Made by a program: the position numbers and the translations under genes. Source: Casuarina equisetifolia (lineage: Eukaryota; Streptophyta; Magnoliopsida; Fagales; Casuarinaceae). Taken from it: a stretch of 64,000 nucleotides of DNA. The notes beneath the pieces are model-generated. The model saw only the letters and a program-made list of their open reading frames with translations, did not search any database and was not told the DNA's origin. Location: assembly GCA_028551475.1 (NCBI GenBank), contig CM052357.1, positions 15,237,931 to 15,301,930 on the forward strand, in the 5' to 3' direction. Position 1 is the first letter of the stretch, and each line of letters begins with the position of its first letter. Positions 25,980 through 56,016 of this stretch are shown here, piece after piece.

Positions 25980-26925
25980 AAGGCCTTTTTTAATATGGTT
26001 AGAATAAGAAAACAATTCTACAAAATCCTCATTGACATTGGTGGTACTATTCCTCTCATTTATTGAGTTGCCCCTTCTTGTCAAAATGAGCACTATGCAC
26101 CACATTGATGAGTAAAAGTCCTTATCCTTAAGGAATAATGTTAAATGATGGATATTGTCTCAAGATATACTCAATATCCTCCCATATAGGATTGCACTTT
26201 TAATGTCTAATCCATTAAATCAAAAGATCTACTAGTCCATCCTTTTTTCTCACAATATGACAATCTAACACTTTGATTTGCTCCACTAGTAATCTACCTT
26301 CCCTATAAAGGAATGGTCCCTTGAGACACATCTTACAATGCCTACCAATAGCTTTCTTCAATTATGACATATGAAAAGACCGGGTGGATGGTGGTTTCTT
26401 GTGGTAATGCCAACTAGTATACTACTTTCCCAATCCTTTGGGTGATCATAAAAGACTATAGTATTGTAATCCCTCCTTTATGATAAAGAGTATTGGCAAT
26501 AGGGCTAGATCTTCAAATATACGGAATCACCAACCTTAAACTCATGCTTCATTCGTTTCTTATTGGCATAAGCTTATGTGTGGGCTTAGCTAGCCTAAAG
26601 ATTAGATCAAATCAACTTCACACTTTGTACACACTTTGTAAGAAATTCTTAATAAAATCTTCCTCAACATACCAAAGTTAGTGGTATAAGGGTTGGCTTG
26701 ACTTATAGCTATATACGGCTTCAAAATAAGTCATGTAAGGAAGACTAGTAGTTGGTGTTAAACCACCACTCTACTAAGGTGAGCCAAGAATGCCATTATT
26801 TAGGCATTTCCTTGTTAGAGCATCTTAGATATTGTTTATCCATTATTAAGTTGTATTGCAATGGAAGTTCACCCCTAGAATCCTAAATAGTTCATTCCAA
26901 AACTTACTTATAATTAAGACATCTC
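25980..26925 (-). pseudogene. Ty3/gypsy integrase C-terminus and chromodomain-like tail, minus strand
   Basis: Minus-strand readings in shifting frames: FWNELFRILGVNFHCNTT, EWHSWLTLVEWWFNTNY, MKHEFKVGDSVYLKI.PYCQ, HMS.LKKAIG and PIWEDIEYILRQYPSF. These follow the order of the integrase core end, GPY/F-like linker (FKVGD.V.LKL.PY) and C-terminal H.SQLK..G and TWE modules. Orientation is opposite to the host element on its left, so it is a separate copy. Upstream integrase and RT were not found; the LINE abuts its 5' side. Confidence 0.75.
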
Positions 26926-26930
26926 TATTT

Positions 26931-29900
26931 CTTTCTTTCTTGTTTTTTTAAAAGGGTTTGAACCCTACTTTTTGATATTTATCTCATAGTATGAGCCAAG
27001 GCCCAGAACATGTGTAAAAAAAAAAACTACATAGGGTAAGACATTGAACCTAACCTCTCAATATATAATCCTAAACTTTAACTGATAAGATAAAATAAAA
27101 TAAAAACCTTTAAAGTGCCTGAGAAAATTATCCAATGAATAATAAAATTAACAACCAAAGACTCTTGAAATTGATATAGTCAAGAAGACCTGTAATGTTC
27201 CAAGCCTAATTGATCTTTCCAGGTTATTTTCCTATAATTCAATGGTAAAGATCCTAGTATGGACAAGACTTGTATTCTTGTACTTGAGTGGCCAAAGTTG
27301 GCCAAACCTTTGTAAGAAAATTTACTTCCCAAAAGATGTGAGAGATCTTGACATCTAATGCTAGATAAACTATGCTATGGCATAATTCATATTCCAAATC
27401 CCATGGAACTAAATTGACTCATGTAATGCATTGAACCATGAATTGAGAATATGCTTTTATCTCTACTATATTCAAATCTTGTTAATAACATATCTTAAGA
27501 CCTTCTAATAAAGCCAAAACCTCAGCTCTTGTACTATTTCCTTGTCCCAACTTTACTGCATAAGCCATAATAACAATTCACCTCCAATCCCACACCATGC
27601 CTCCTTCTACACAAGCTTTATCCTTCCATGATCCATTTATGTTCAACTTTAGAAAACTTGGAGATAGGCACGACCAATGTACCATACGACCTTTATGAAG
27701 TGGTAGAACAATTATTGGAATATGTAATTCTTGTAATCTTTTACATTCTTTCATTGAGGGGAATATAATACTTTTAAAAGAAGCCATGAAATCATGAACC
27801 TTTGAAAGCACTTCCCTTATCACCACTAGTAGAAAAAAACCTTGATTGTTGAATATGACATTATTCCTAGCCAACCAAATTTGCCATAAAATTATACAAC
27901 CAATTAAAGCTAACAACATCCTTCGTTGTGAGAGATATTGGCCTCATGAAACCAATCTTCAATTAAGTTCAAAACCGTGTCACGTCAAATTGACATTTGC
28001 AAAATATGACATAATTAATTCCATAGTCTTGTCACCAATTCTCCTTGACAAAAAAGATGATCTAGTGTCTCCCAATTTGTTGTTGAACAACAAACACATC
28101 TTGAAGCATAAGAAAAGACTTTTCCTAAACTTTTTCATCTATTGGAAACCCTTTATACATCACCCTCCACATGAAAAAGCCAATCTTTGGTGATAGATGT
28201 TTATTCCAGATAAACTTACTCTAAATTTCTTCTCACCATGTGGTATTTTGTTTGCATACACTAACTTTGTAAAGAATTCTCCATTAAAGGTTAACTCAAA
28301 GGCCATTTTATCTAAATCATTGGTGATGGTTATTCGGTGAGCTTGCTCCAATTACTCTGTGGATAAATTGGGCTCTAAAAACTCTAGATCCTCCAAGGCT
28401 TTGCGAATACTCCTTGAATTGTCATCACATGATAGATATCATAGTATCTCATCTAACCATTTGTTTGTCTAGAAAGAGCTTTCTCCATTTCAAATTACCA
28501 ATCTACTATATTGCAAAACAAAAGCAGTGTGAGTTTTAATAGCCCTTTAGCAATATAAGGGTTTAGCATTTCTTGGTTGATGACAAACTTCCATTGGATT
28601 TTCATACTTCCTCCGTATGAATTGTGCCCACAAAGAATCTCTTTTAACATAATTCTAAGTCATTTTCACTAAATGGCTCTCCATAACTATGTTCATATCT
28701 TTTATTCCCAATCCACCTTCTTCCATAGGGTGGCATGCTTTTGCCCACCCCACCTAATGTGCTCTATGCTCCCTTATATGACTCCATAAGAATTCAAACA
28801 TTTGCTTGTTTATCTCTTGTAACACTACCTTTGAAGCTTTAGTCATCGATAAATAATGGATAAGGATGGATGATAGAACACTTTTGATAAGCACTAACTT
28901 CCTTCCATGGGAAAGAAAATGATTCTTTCAATTAGAAATTTGTCCTATAATTTTCTTATAATCTCATCAAAATAACTCCTTTTTTATCTTCCTTTAAAAA
29001 GCAAAGCCCTTAAATACTTCATTGGTAATTTTGTTGGTGAAAATCCTGTCCAATTTTGAATTTGTTTTTTTATAAAAGGACATCTTCTTTGACACTAAAA
29101 AAATTACATTTAGCCACATTTACTTTTTATCCATTATTTCGCTCATATCTTTGCAATAATTCCATCAACTTCTGAATTGACCTTTTTTGCCTATTTATAA
29201 AAACTATCATATCATTTGTGTGTAGCAAATGAGAGACATATCCAAAATCATTCAATCCTTTATAGCTCCCAATATCTCTAACTTGGGTTAGCTATTTCAA
29301 CTTGCAAGATAACGCTTCCCATGCTAGTATGATTAGACTTGGTGATAAAGGATCTTACTAATGCAATCCCTTTGTGGAATGAAAGAAGCCCAACTTCTTT
29401 CCTTGTATTTGTATAGAAAACCAGTTGTTAGAAATGCATTTGTACGTCATGTCAATCCATGCCTTTAAAAATCCAAATCTCTTCATTACTTTCAATAAAA
29501 AAGACCATTCTAACCTATCATATGTTTTTGACATGTCCATTTTGATCAAAACATTACCTCCTAGAACCTTTTTATTTATTTCATGAACCATCTTCTATAC
29601 TAGAGCTATGTTTTTCTATATTGATCTATCCCTCACAAAGCCAGATTGTTCTAAAAATATTACTTAAGGAAGAATTTTAGCTAGCCCATTATTAAGAAGC
29701 TTTGTTAATATCTTATATCTATTGAAAAATAAGGGTTTTGTTATGACAAAATATATTTATGAATATATTTCTTGAAAATATATTTTTTCATCGGTGCAAA
29801 AGAAAATCATAGTAAGTAAAAGGTGTACAAATTATAATATCAATAAATGATATTATAAAGTAACCGAGTTCCTACATTTCTTGATATAATGTAATTATAT

Positions 29901-32900
29901 AATGTCCTTAAGAAATCCTTGTTTAATATCATTATATAATGACTTGAGAAAAGCCTTATCTAAATGATTTTAAATATGTCATCTATTATACTTGCTCTTG
30001 CTGGGATGAAGGTATGAAGTAATTGACTCTAGCAAAACTATTTTATTGAATCAAGACTAAGAGGTTATTGGAGCAAACTATGGTTCTACCAAGAACCTAT
30101 GATCTATTTGTTCTTGGATTGCTCTCTCGACTTGCTCATCATATTTGCTCTTAGCCTGCTCATCATAATTGCTCTCAGCATGTTTGTCACTTGTGCTCTC
30201 GGCTCACTTCTTAAAAAGGCTCACGGCCTGCTTATAATGTCACAACTTATCAGTTGGATCAGCCCAGTTCATATCACTAGAATGAAAGTCACCGTTTCAT
30301 TTAAGCAGCTTTTCTCTTAAGTTGCTTGCATGGTCACGATGCCCTAACTCCCTATTATGAACATAAGGCAACTGAGAAAGAGAGAGAGGGAGAAGCAACG
30401 CCATTGGCAATCAAGTCCCAATGGGAGGATTCCTTAGTAGACTGGTGTTAGAACGGTTGGATTTGTGATTAAAAGTGAAGATATGAAGCTAATTTGAAGG
30501 GTAATTTACTGTTCTAATGGGAAAAAGGCTACATTTGAGGTTTGAATGTTTGAAACCCTAGCTCTACTTTTTCTATTCAAGAAGAGTTAATCTTTGGAGA
30601 AGGGTTTGACACTTACGAGCATCTGAAGTTCTCTTTTGTTAAAAAATCATTCTTTAAGCTCATCTAATTAAGCTCTCAATCTCGTTCACTTTTAGTGAAA
30701 TACAAGGCTATGAAGATATTGTGATTAAATAGTTTATTATCTAATTTTATCATCTATTGTATCTTGTATGACCTTGTTTATGTGCTAATTACATTAAAAA
30801 TATATATTGCACATAAACATTGCAAGGAATCCAAAACCCTAATTTGTTGTATTTTAGGGATTTTGTGATAACAGCTTTAAGCTATACTATTCCTACATTA
30901 ATAGCTCCTTTAGTTTGTAATATCCCACAAATTATCATATTATTTGGGGATTTGTATTTGAACATGATCTTTTGATCATATTTTATAACTGTGCTTAAGA
31001 ATTCCTTGAGAGGGAATTGCTTGGATTAGGGAGAATGTTTTCTCCTAATCTGGTTTGAGTAAATGAGACTTCAATTGGTTGGATTGAAGGAGAAGAGGGT
31101 GGACGTAGGGCTCAAGGGTTGAGTGCCAAACCACCGTAGTAAACTTGGTGTTTTTCTCTCTTCCTTTTATTTGCTTAAAGCTAACCTGTTGATTGTTGAT
31201 ATTTATTTATTCATCAACTTGGTGTTAATTTGTTTCCTTATCCATGAGTTTGATATATTGTTCTGAAACTAATCTTTGTGTTGTTAGCTTGTTGTTTCCT
31301 CTCTATTATAGTTGTGTGAATTGTATGAACACCTAGAATTCTTTTAGACAAGAAAAATTGTAACTAATTCTTGGCTTAATCAATTCAACCCCCTTCTTGT
31401 TAAGCCATAAAGCCCATCAATATTTGTAAGTGCACAAACTAATCTGTCTGAGATTTGAAAAGCTACTTAGTTGAGCAACTTTAGGAATCAAAGCTAAAAT
31501 AGTTGTTGTTGTACTTCTTAGAATGTGACCCTCTCTAAGAAAATCAACAATTGCTTCATGTGTATTTACTTTAACCACCTCTTGAGCAACCTTAAAAAAA
31601 TGACCGGTGAATCCATTTGGACCTGGAGCACTATCATGATCTTGACTTTTTATTGCATACTGTACTTCCTCCCATTTAGGATTTTACATAGTATCTCATT
31701 TTTCTCTATTGTTACTAAATTTAGGATTAGACTGAAGAAATCCTCTATATCATAATCATCATTTTGTGTCCTGTGTGACTTCAATAACTCTTTATAATAA
31801 TCTACAGCCATAGGTCCCAAAATCTCCACATCATTTATCCTCATTCCATATGGTAGTTGAAAGTTAAATTGAGAAGCTTGACGTCTCTCCCTGATACACA
31901 TGTGGAAGTATCTCAAGTTTCGGTCCCCTTCCTAAAGCCATTTGACCCGAGCCTTATTTCTTAACAAACTTTCTTCCTCTTTGATGAGCTTTACTAATTG
32001 TTCTTGCAATGTTTGTAGTTCTTTGAAAATAGTTTTTAACCATGCCTCTTGTAACTAACATTCCTTTTTGTGCACATGCTCTTAAGATTTGTTATTCATT
32101 GCTCCTTGTTACTTTTATTTTGTTGTTGCCACTCCTATGAGGCTTTTTTAACCTTTGTACTTCTCAAATGCTAGCATATCTATGGTGAATCCATTGAATT
32201 CCCTATCCACTATCTTGATATCAAATCTTTCATTGTTGTTACTTTTAACCATTGTTTTTTTAAAATGAAATGACCTAGTTCTCCTATATGCCCCATTCAA
32301 TTGTATTAACAATGGTGAATGATCTTATCCTTCTATAAGTAAATGTTTCAACTTTAAGGAAGTAAAAGTCATGAGTGCCTCCAAATTGCAAAGTATTCTA
32401 TCTAATTTCTCCTATATTTGTCTTGTTCCATGCACATTATTACACCACGTATACGGAGAACCCATAAATTCACAATCATTCAATCCATAATTGAGTATTG
32501 TCTTCCTTCTCATTTTTCATCGAAACCAACTATGGAATTAAAATAACCTCTTATTATCTATGGTTTACCCACAGTTTAAAGTCCTTTTACATGATGTCAT
32601 AGCCTTCACCTCATGATATAATCTATGCTTGCATATACTAGTTTTGCTAAGAACTATTTCCCATCCATTTATACATCTACTGTTATACTCTAATTATAAC
32701 AAACTACTAATGACACCCTTACTTTTGTTTTCCATATTAACCATATATGCATGTTTTTTGGATTGCAATATAGAAAATTAAGAAAACCCAACCTCCTTGC
32801 TATTTGACTTAATTGTTCACCATAATGTTTTGACTCTAAAAGAGCTTTTATAGATATTCTATTTCTTTTGAATTCTCATTTTAAGAAAATCCAATTTTTC

Positions 32901-34560
32901 TAGAAGACACAATCCTCTAATATTTTATATAATAAAACTAGACATAAGATGTGGTAAGTGTTTTACCATCCATGGCAGGTTACCTACTATCCTTTCCCCT
33001 GTTATCTAAATTGTTGTGAGTTTTTGAATTATCTAAGTTGATATTGTCTTCCTTGTCTTTTTCTTGTTACTCCGTATTTCACAGTATTTTCTCCACTTCA
33101 TTTTCCAAATTTTCCTTCATCAATACTTCAAACTGATTTCTCATTTGTATGTCCTCTAAGGTTTTACTACTATGAGAAGCCATTTTCCCTTCTGCTTCTA
33201 CTAACCTTTCGGTTTCTCTGAAGTTCTTTTCATTCCTTCTTCTTGTGTATTTCACTTATCAAATGTTGCCTTGGTTTTATATTTGCCTTAAAAGTTGGCT
33301 CTATCCTTTCCTTTTCGTCTCCTTTCATTATGGTATTTTCTCGAACACTTGACTTGACCTCCTCTATGTTACATCCATTCTTTTTCTGTTGAATTCCTTT
33401 TGCTTTTTTAAAATTTCCTCCATTTTCTATATTCTTGTGTTGTCTTTTAAAACTATATCCTAATCATTTGCCTTTGTTCCGCTCTCCTTCAATCCTAAAA
33501 TCTCTTGATGTAATGTCTCTTTTTTACTTAATATTGTTTCTTTTTTACTCTTCAACTCTGTAATACTCTTAAGTAGCTTCATTGTAGTTGAATCTTTCTT
33601 AGAGACATTTTGTCGAACAACTGATAGTCTTGCCACATTAGTACACTCGGCCTACTTGCAAGCACTGCGATCCTGTGTCACGCCTGTTCCGTCCAAATCC
33701 TTTGAAGCATTTCGCTAAACATCTGTCCCACAACCTTGTAACTTTCAACACCTCCTATGATCATGACCCTAGATATGGCAATGGGAGCAATAGCCAATCC
33801 AGGTTTTATACTTAATGAATTGAAGGAAAGGTTTTTAGGATCTTGGTATGACCTAAAATTTTTCTAGTAATGTTTCTGCCATGTCTAGCTCCAAACACAT
33901 TCGCACCTATGTTGGATGTTTGGATTTCCATGTTCGCAGATCTGAACGTAGGTTGTGTCCTAATTGATTTTCGATTTTCTCTAAGGCCCCCAGATTATGC
34001 AACATGCTCGGAAGTCTAGGTAATCGGATTCAATGTGCTGTCGCTGTTAGGTCCCCACGTTCACCCTCTTCCAAACGAAATAGTAGAAATCAAACCCTAT
34101 TAAAGACTTTTTCCTTATGCGACCATGCCTTCACAAAATCAAATTCGGTTTGAAGATGCACAAAAATTTCATGTGGAGATTTGAAACCCATGATGGCCAA
34201 TTTGTCCAAGTCCCATTCTAAATTCACATATCGTTTGAAATCAACAACCGGAGGACATTTCCCGCAGAACTTTGCAATTACGGGTTGTTCTGAAAAATCA
34301 CCATCGCAAACAATTCCTCATCTGAAAAAATAATGTTTGGGGTTCCTTCAATGGTGACTAGCTCATGTCCCTGCATCAAGATCTTTGGAATATCCCGTAG
34401 CATCTCTACGGCTTCCAACGGTTTTGATACAACTGCTCTATTTCTCACATCATTGATGGAAGGCCATTTGGCTTCCCCATTCCATCCATGAACAATATAG
34501 CCACTCGAGAAGTTGAGAAAGGGTAGATTAATCAATGAAATGAGTTAAATCCAATGACTT
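26931..34560 (-). mobile_element. LINE (L1-type non-LTR retrotransposon), minus strand, split by a solo LTR
   Basis: ORF1-like part at about 33700-34540: an N-terminal region, then a zinc knuckle reading YCSHCHI.GHDHRRC. ORF2: endonuclease (NIRGLCLLEKLDFLKMRI; FMGSPYTWCNN; EKLDRILCN) at about 32200-32950, RT (SAPGPNGFTGHFF; VLIKMDMSKTYDRLEWSFLL; HTNDMIVFI where the family has FADD) at about 29100-31660, zinc-binding domain near 28100, RNase H (LKLNINGSWKDKACVEGGMVWDWR; STRAEVLALLEGL) at about 27480-27690. A T/CT run at 26927-26950 looks like the poly(A) tail on the opposite strand. About 5.9 kb without the solo LTR, a usual plant L1 size. Many stops: dead. Confidence 0.85.
29720..31419 (+). 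mobile_element. Solo LTR, copia type, copy 2, inside LINE RT
   Basis: 1700 bp, TATTG...CCCATCA; the first dinucleotide reads TA where copy 1 has TG. Same family and strand as 22971-24660. Flanks ATATC (29715-29719) and ATATT (31420-31424) are a 5-bp target duplication with one transition. Taking it out rejoins the LINE RT on the minus strand as CTNIYKILTKLLNNGLAK. Inside, 30100-30240 is a degenerate array of TTGCTC/CTGCTCAT-like units. Confidence 0.88.
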
Positions 34561-34859
34561 AATCCATGAACCTAGGTCAGTCTAGGTTATGCCTAAATTT
34601 GTTGGGTTGCATGATGCTTGGACTAGGTCGTGCAAAGCCTTCATGTGGGTTAGTGCCTGGGCTATCCTTCAGTGCTTTGGGCTAGGCTGAAAATGTTGGC
34701 CTACTACTTGAAGCTCTTTTTAAAAACTTTTCAATTAAAATATATCCACAAATTTAAACAATAATTGTTCAACAATAATCATAACAATATTATCAGTAAA
34801 CATATTTTCACAATTGGCTATCATCATGGCAATGCAAAAATAAAGGTTGTACTTATTAG
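34561..34859. other. Spacer between LINE and gypsy relic
   Basis: No gene. Contains GGGCTAGGCTGA/GGGTTAGTGCCTGGGCTA text of unknown origin. The LINE 5' end and its target duplication should lie in or near here but could not be pinned. Confidence 0.35.
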
Positions 34860-35660
34860 GCAATCACTTTATTATGTAGAGTGATCATTGTAGTTTAAAG
34901 TGTCTATTGGAGTAGTAGATTTCCATACCAACTCAATACTGCTAAGTTATTGGAGTTTAACTATGAAATTCAATATAAAATGGGCAATGAGAATGGGGTA
35001 GCAAATGCACGTTCTTGGTAAACAAGTGATTAAGAGGAAGGGTGGCTTTATTATACTCTTTATCGATCTGGTAACCACATTGGATTTATGATATATCATT
35101 GAGTTATGAATGAGACCTATAGGTGCAGTTATCACAAGGACAATTAGCCATTGACGTGATAGCTCACCCTAGCTATAGTTTGGCTAATGGGGTTTTATGT
35201 TATCAAGGAAAGATTTTGGTTGGTAATAAGGAAGGTTTAAGGGAACAGAGAATCAAACACTTGCATGAATCAAGCTTGGTAGACATTGAAACATAAAGGC
35301 AATTGGAAGAGAAATAGCAACAATTCTACTAAGAATGAGTGAAATAAATGGTTTCATAATAGGTACCTCACTATAATGTTTGCTAGTACTATGTTTAAGT
35401 AGATGCCATCCCTAGGACTCCTAAAGTCATTAGTATTCCTATTAAGGTGTGGTAAGATATTAGCTTAAACTTCATAGAAGGTTTATCTTGAAGTGAAGGA
35501 CATGATACCCTTTTTCATATTGGTGAATTCTTTTAGGAAGTATGCTCGTGTTCATAGGGGTGAGTCACCATTTTTTAATGGCCCAAGTTGCAACAATGTT
35601 TATTGATAAAATAGGTCAACTACATGGGCTTTCTACTAGTATCATTAATGTAAGGTTCCT
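34860..35660 (+). pseudogene. Ty3/gypsy RNase H end and integrase, decayed
   Basis: Plus-strand readings: KFNIKWAMRMG..QMHVLGK (family FEI.Y..G.EN..ADALSR), LANGVLCYQGKILVGNKEGL, then integrase VW.DISLNFIEGLS.SEGHDTLF and a VNYMGFL-like block (family VW.DISMDFI.GLP.S.G.D.I; HG.P). It repeats an RNase H end already present at 25.5 kb, so it comes from a different copy than the host element at 15-25.8 kb. Confidence 0.78.
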
Positions 35661-36780
35661 TATTCCTTTGTAAGCCAAGTAAGTTTAACCATCCTTAAGC
35701 TTTTGCAATGATCTTAAGTATTTTCTTTGATTAAATGATTATAATAGCTTTATCGACTTGATTAATTAGTTAGTTGGTTATAATAATTTAAATCATGATT
35801 TAGGTTAGTTACCCTATTATAACAACTTTAGATCATGAAAATTAGCTAGTTATTTTTTTATAACAGTTTTGAGGTAACAAGGTTACATTTAAAAGCGTTG
35901 CCACTTAGTTTAGTTCGAAATTGAGTTAGTTGTAAACTAAGATCACCTTGAGGACTAGCTTTTAAAAGGTAAAGAGTTAAGGAACAATGAAAGTATAAAG
36001 AGTACAAAGATTACGAGTGAATTGTGTGTGGAAGAAAGATGTAAGACTTCCTTTATATAGGTGTTACCTTCTCTTGATAATTAATTGTTATATTGATTAC
36101 ACATTTATGGCAAAATCATAAATGTGTGTGAACATTATCATTATTTGTTAGGTTCATCAAATTAGTAAGACATTTGTCTTTAGGTTAGTATTATGACTAA
36201 CATTATAATCATAAGTAAAAATTATAACAATAATCTTATTGAATATTAGAGTCATTACCGTATTAATAACGCTTTCTATATTAAATAGAACCATTAATAG
36301 AAAACATCTAAGGACAACTCAAGAAGATGACCTAACAATAAAGAAATTAACCCGTACTACACAAGTCGGTTGGTTGACTCATATTGTCAATCTAGCATAT
36401 AGATGTTCAACCCAAACTCACTTGTCCATTTTGTCAGCCCATATTCCCTGGAACAAGAGTCTCTCTTTGCAACTTTCTTTCTTTTTTTTTTCTTTCTATT
36501 TACCTTTTCCCCCTCTCTTTTGATGGCTAAATGACTCGTGTTATCAAATATGGTCCTTAAACTTACTCCTTTTATTCACCTTTTTCTTTTTCCCTAAACA
36601 CAACCAATTGAACTTAGCTAATTTGCTAGTTAACCTAAGGTAAGTAATTTGATGAACTAATTTGTCTACTTTGGTTAGGCTAAATCGAACGTACTCATTA
36701 TAACTTGTTTTGTTTTAAGCTGAATTATTTCACGCCAATCAATCGGTTGCAAGGACGCCGTCCAAAACCCTGCTGCCGGC
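35661..36780. other. AT-rich spacer upstream of SEC23
   Basis: Repeated TTATAATAACTTT/AATCATGATTTAGGTTAG-like text suggests LTR or MITE debris, but no boundaries or coding signal can be supported. The proximal part must hold SEC23 promoter sequence. Confidence 0.35.
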
Positions 36781-36794
36781 AGCAATGACCTGTA

Positions 36795-36814
36795 TGACGT
36801 GGCAAAAGACGTGG
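36795..36814 (+). promoter_or_regulatory. Paired ACGTGG elements, UPRE-like, upstream of SEC23
   Basis: TGACGTGGC at 36795-36803 and GACGTGG at 36808-36814, about 250-270 bp before the SEC23 start codon. TGACGTGG matches the ER-stress consensus TGACGTG(G/A) bound by ATF6/bZIP-class factors; ACGTGGC is also an ABRE/G-box core. Role is inferred from motif and from COPII being an ER-stress output. Confidence 0.4.
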
Positions 36815-37066
36815 ATCAGTGTTTTATTCTAATCCTCGAAGCTAACCATTTCTCCATGAAATTCCTAAAGAGAAAGAAAGGTTTAACGAATCTGGAACCT
36901 GTCCATCACCAGCAGGATACCAGAAGCCGCCAGCTCAGAATCGCCGGTCTCCTGTCTCTTGTTCATTGTGCTTTTACAAACCAGGTCAGAAGAACATTCG
37001 ATCTCATTTCTCTCTTTCCCCCGGTGCCTTCCAATTGCCCAGCTGAAATCTGCCGCCGAATCCCAA

Positions 37067-56016
<18,950 letters not shown>

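Noticed and set aside
22010..35660. One continuous gypsy element from the protease at 22 kb to the integrase at 35.6 kb
   Set aside because: An RNase H C-terminal signature occurs both at about 25.5 kb and at 34.97 kb, and a minus-strand integrase lies between, so at least three copies are present.
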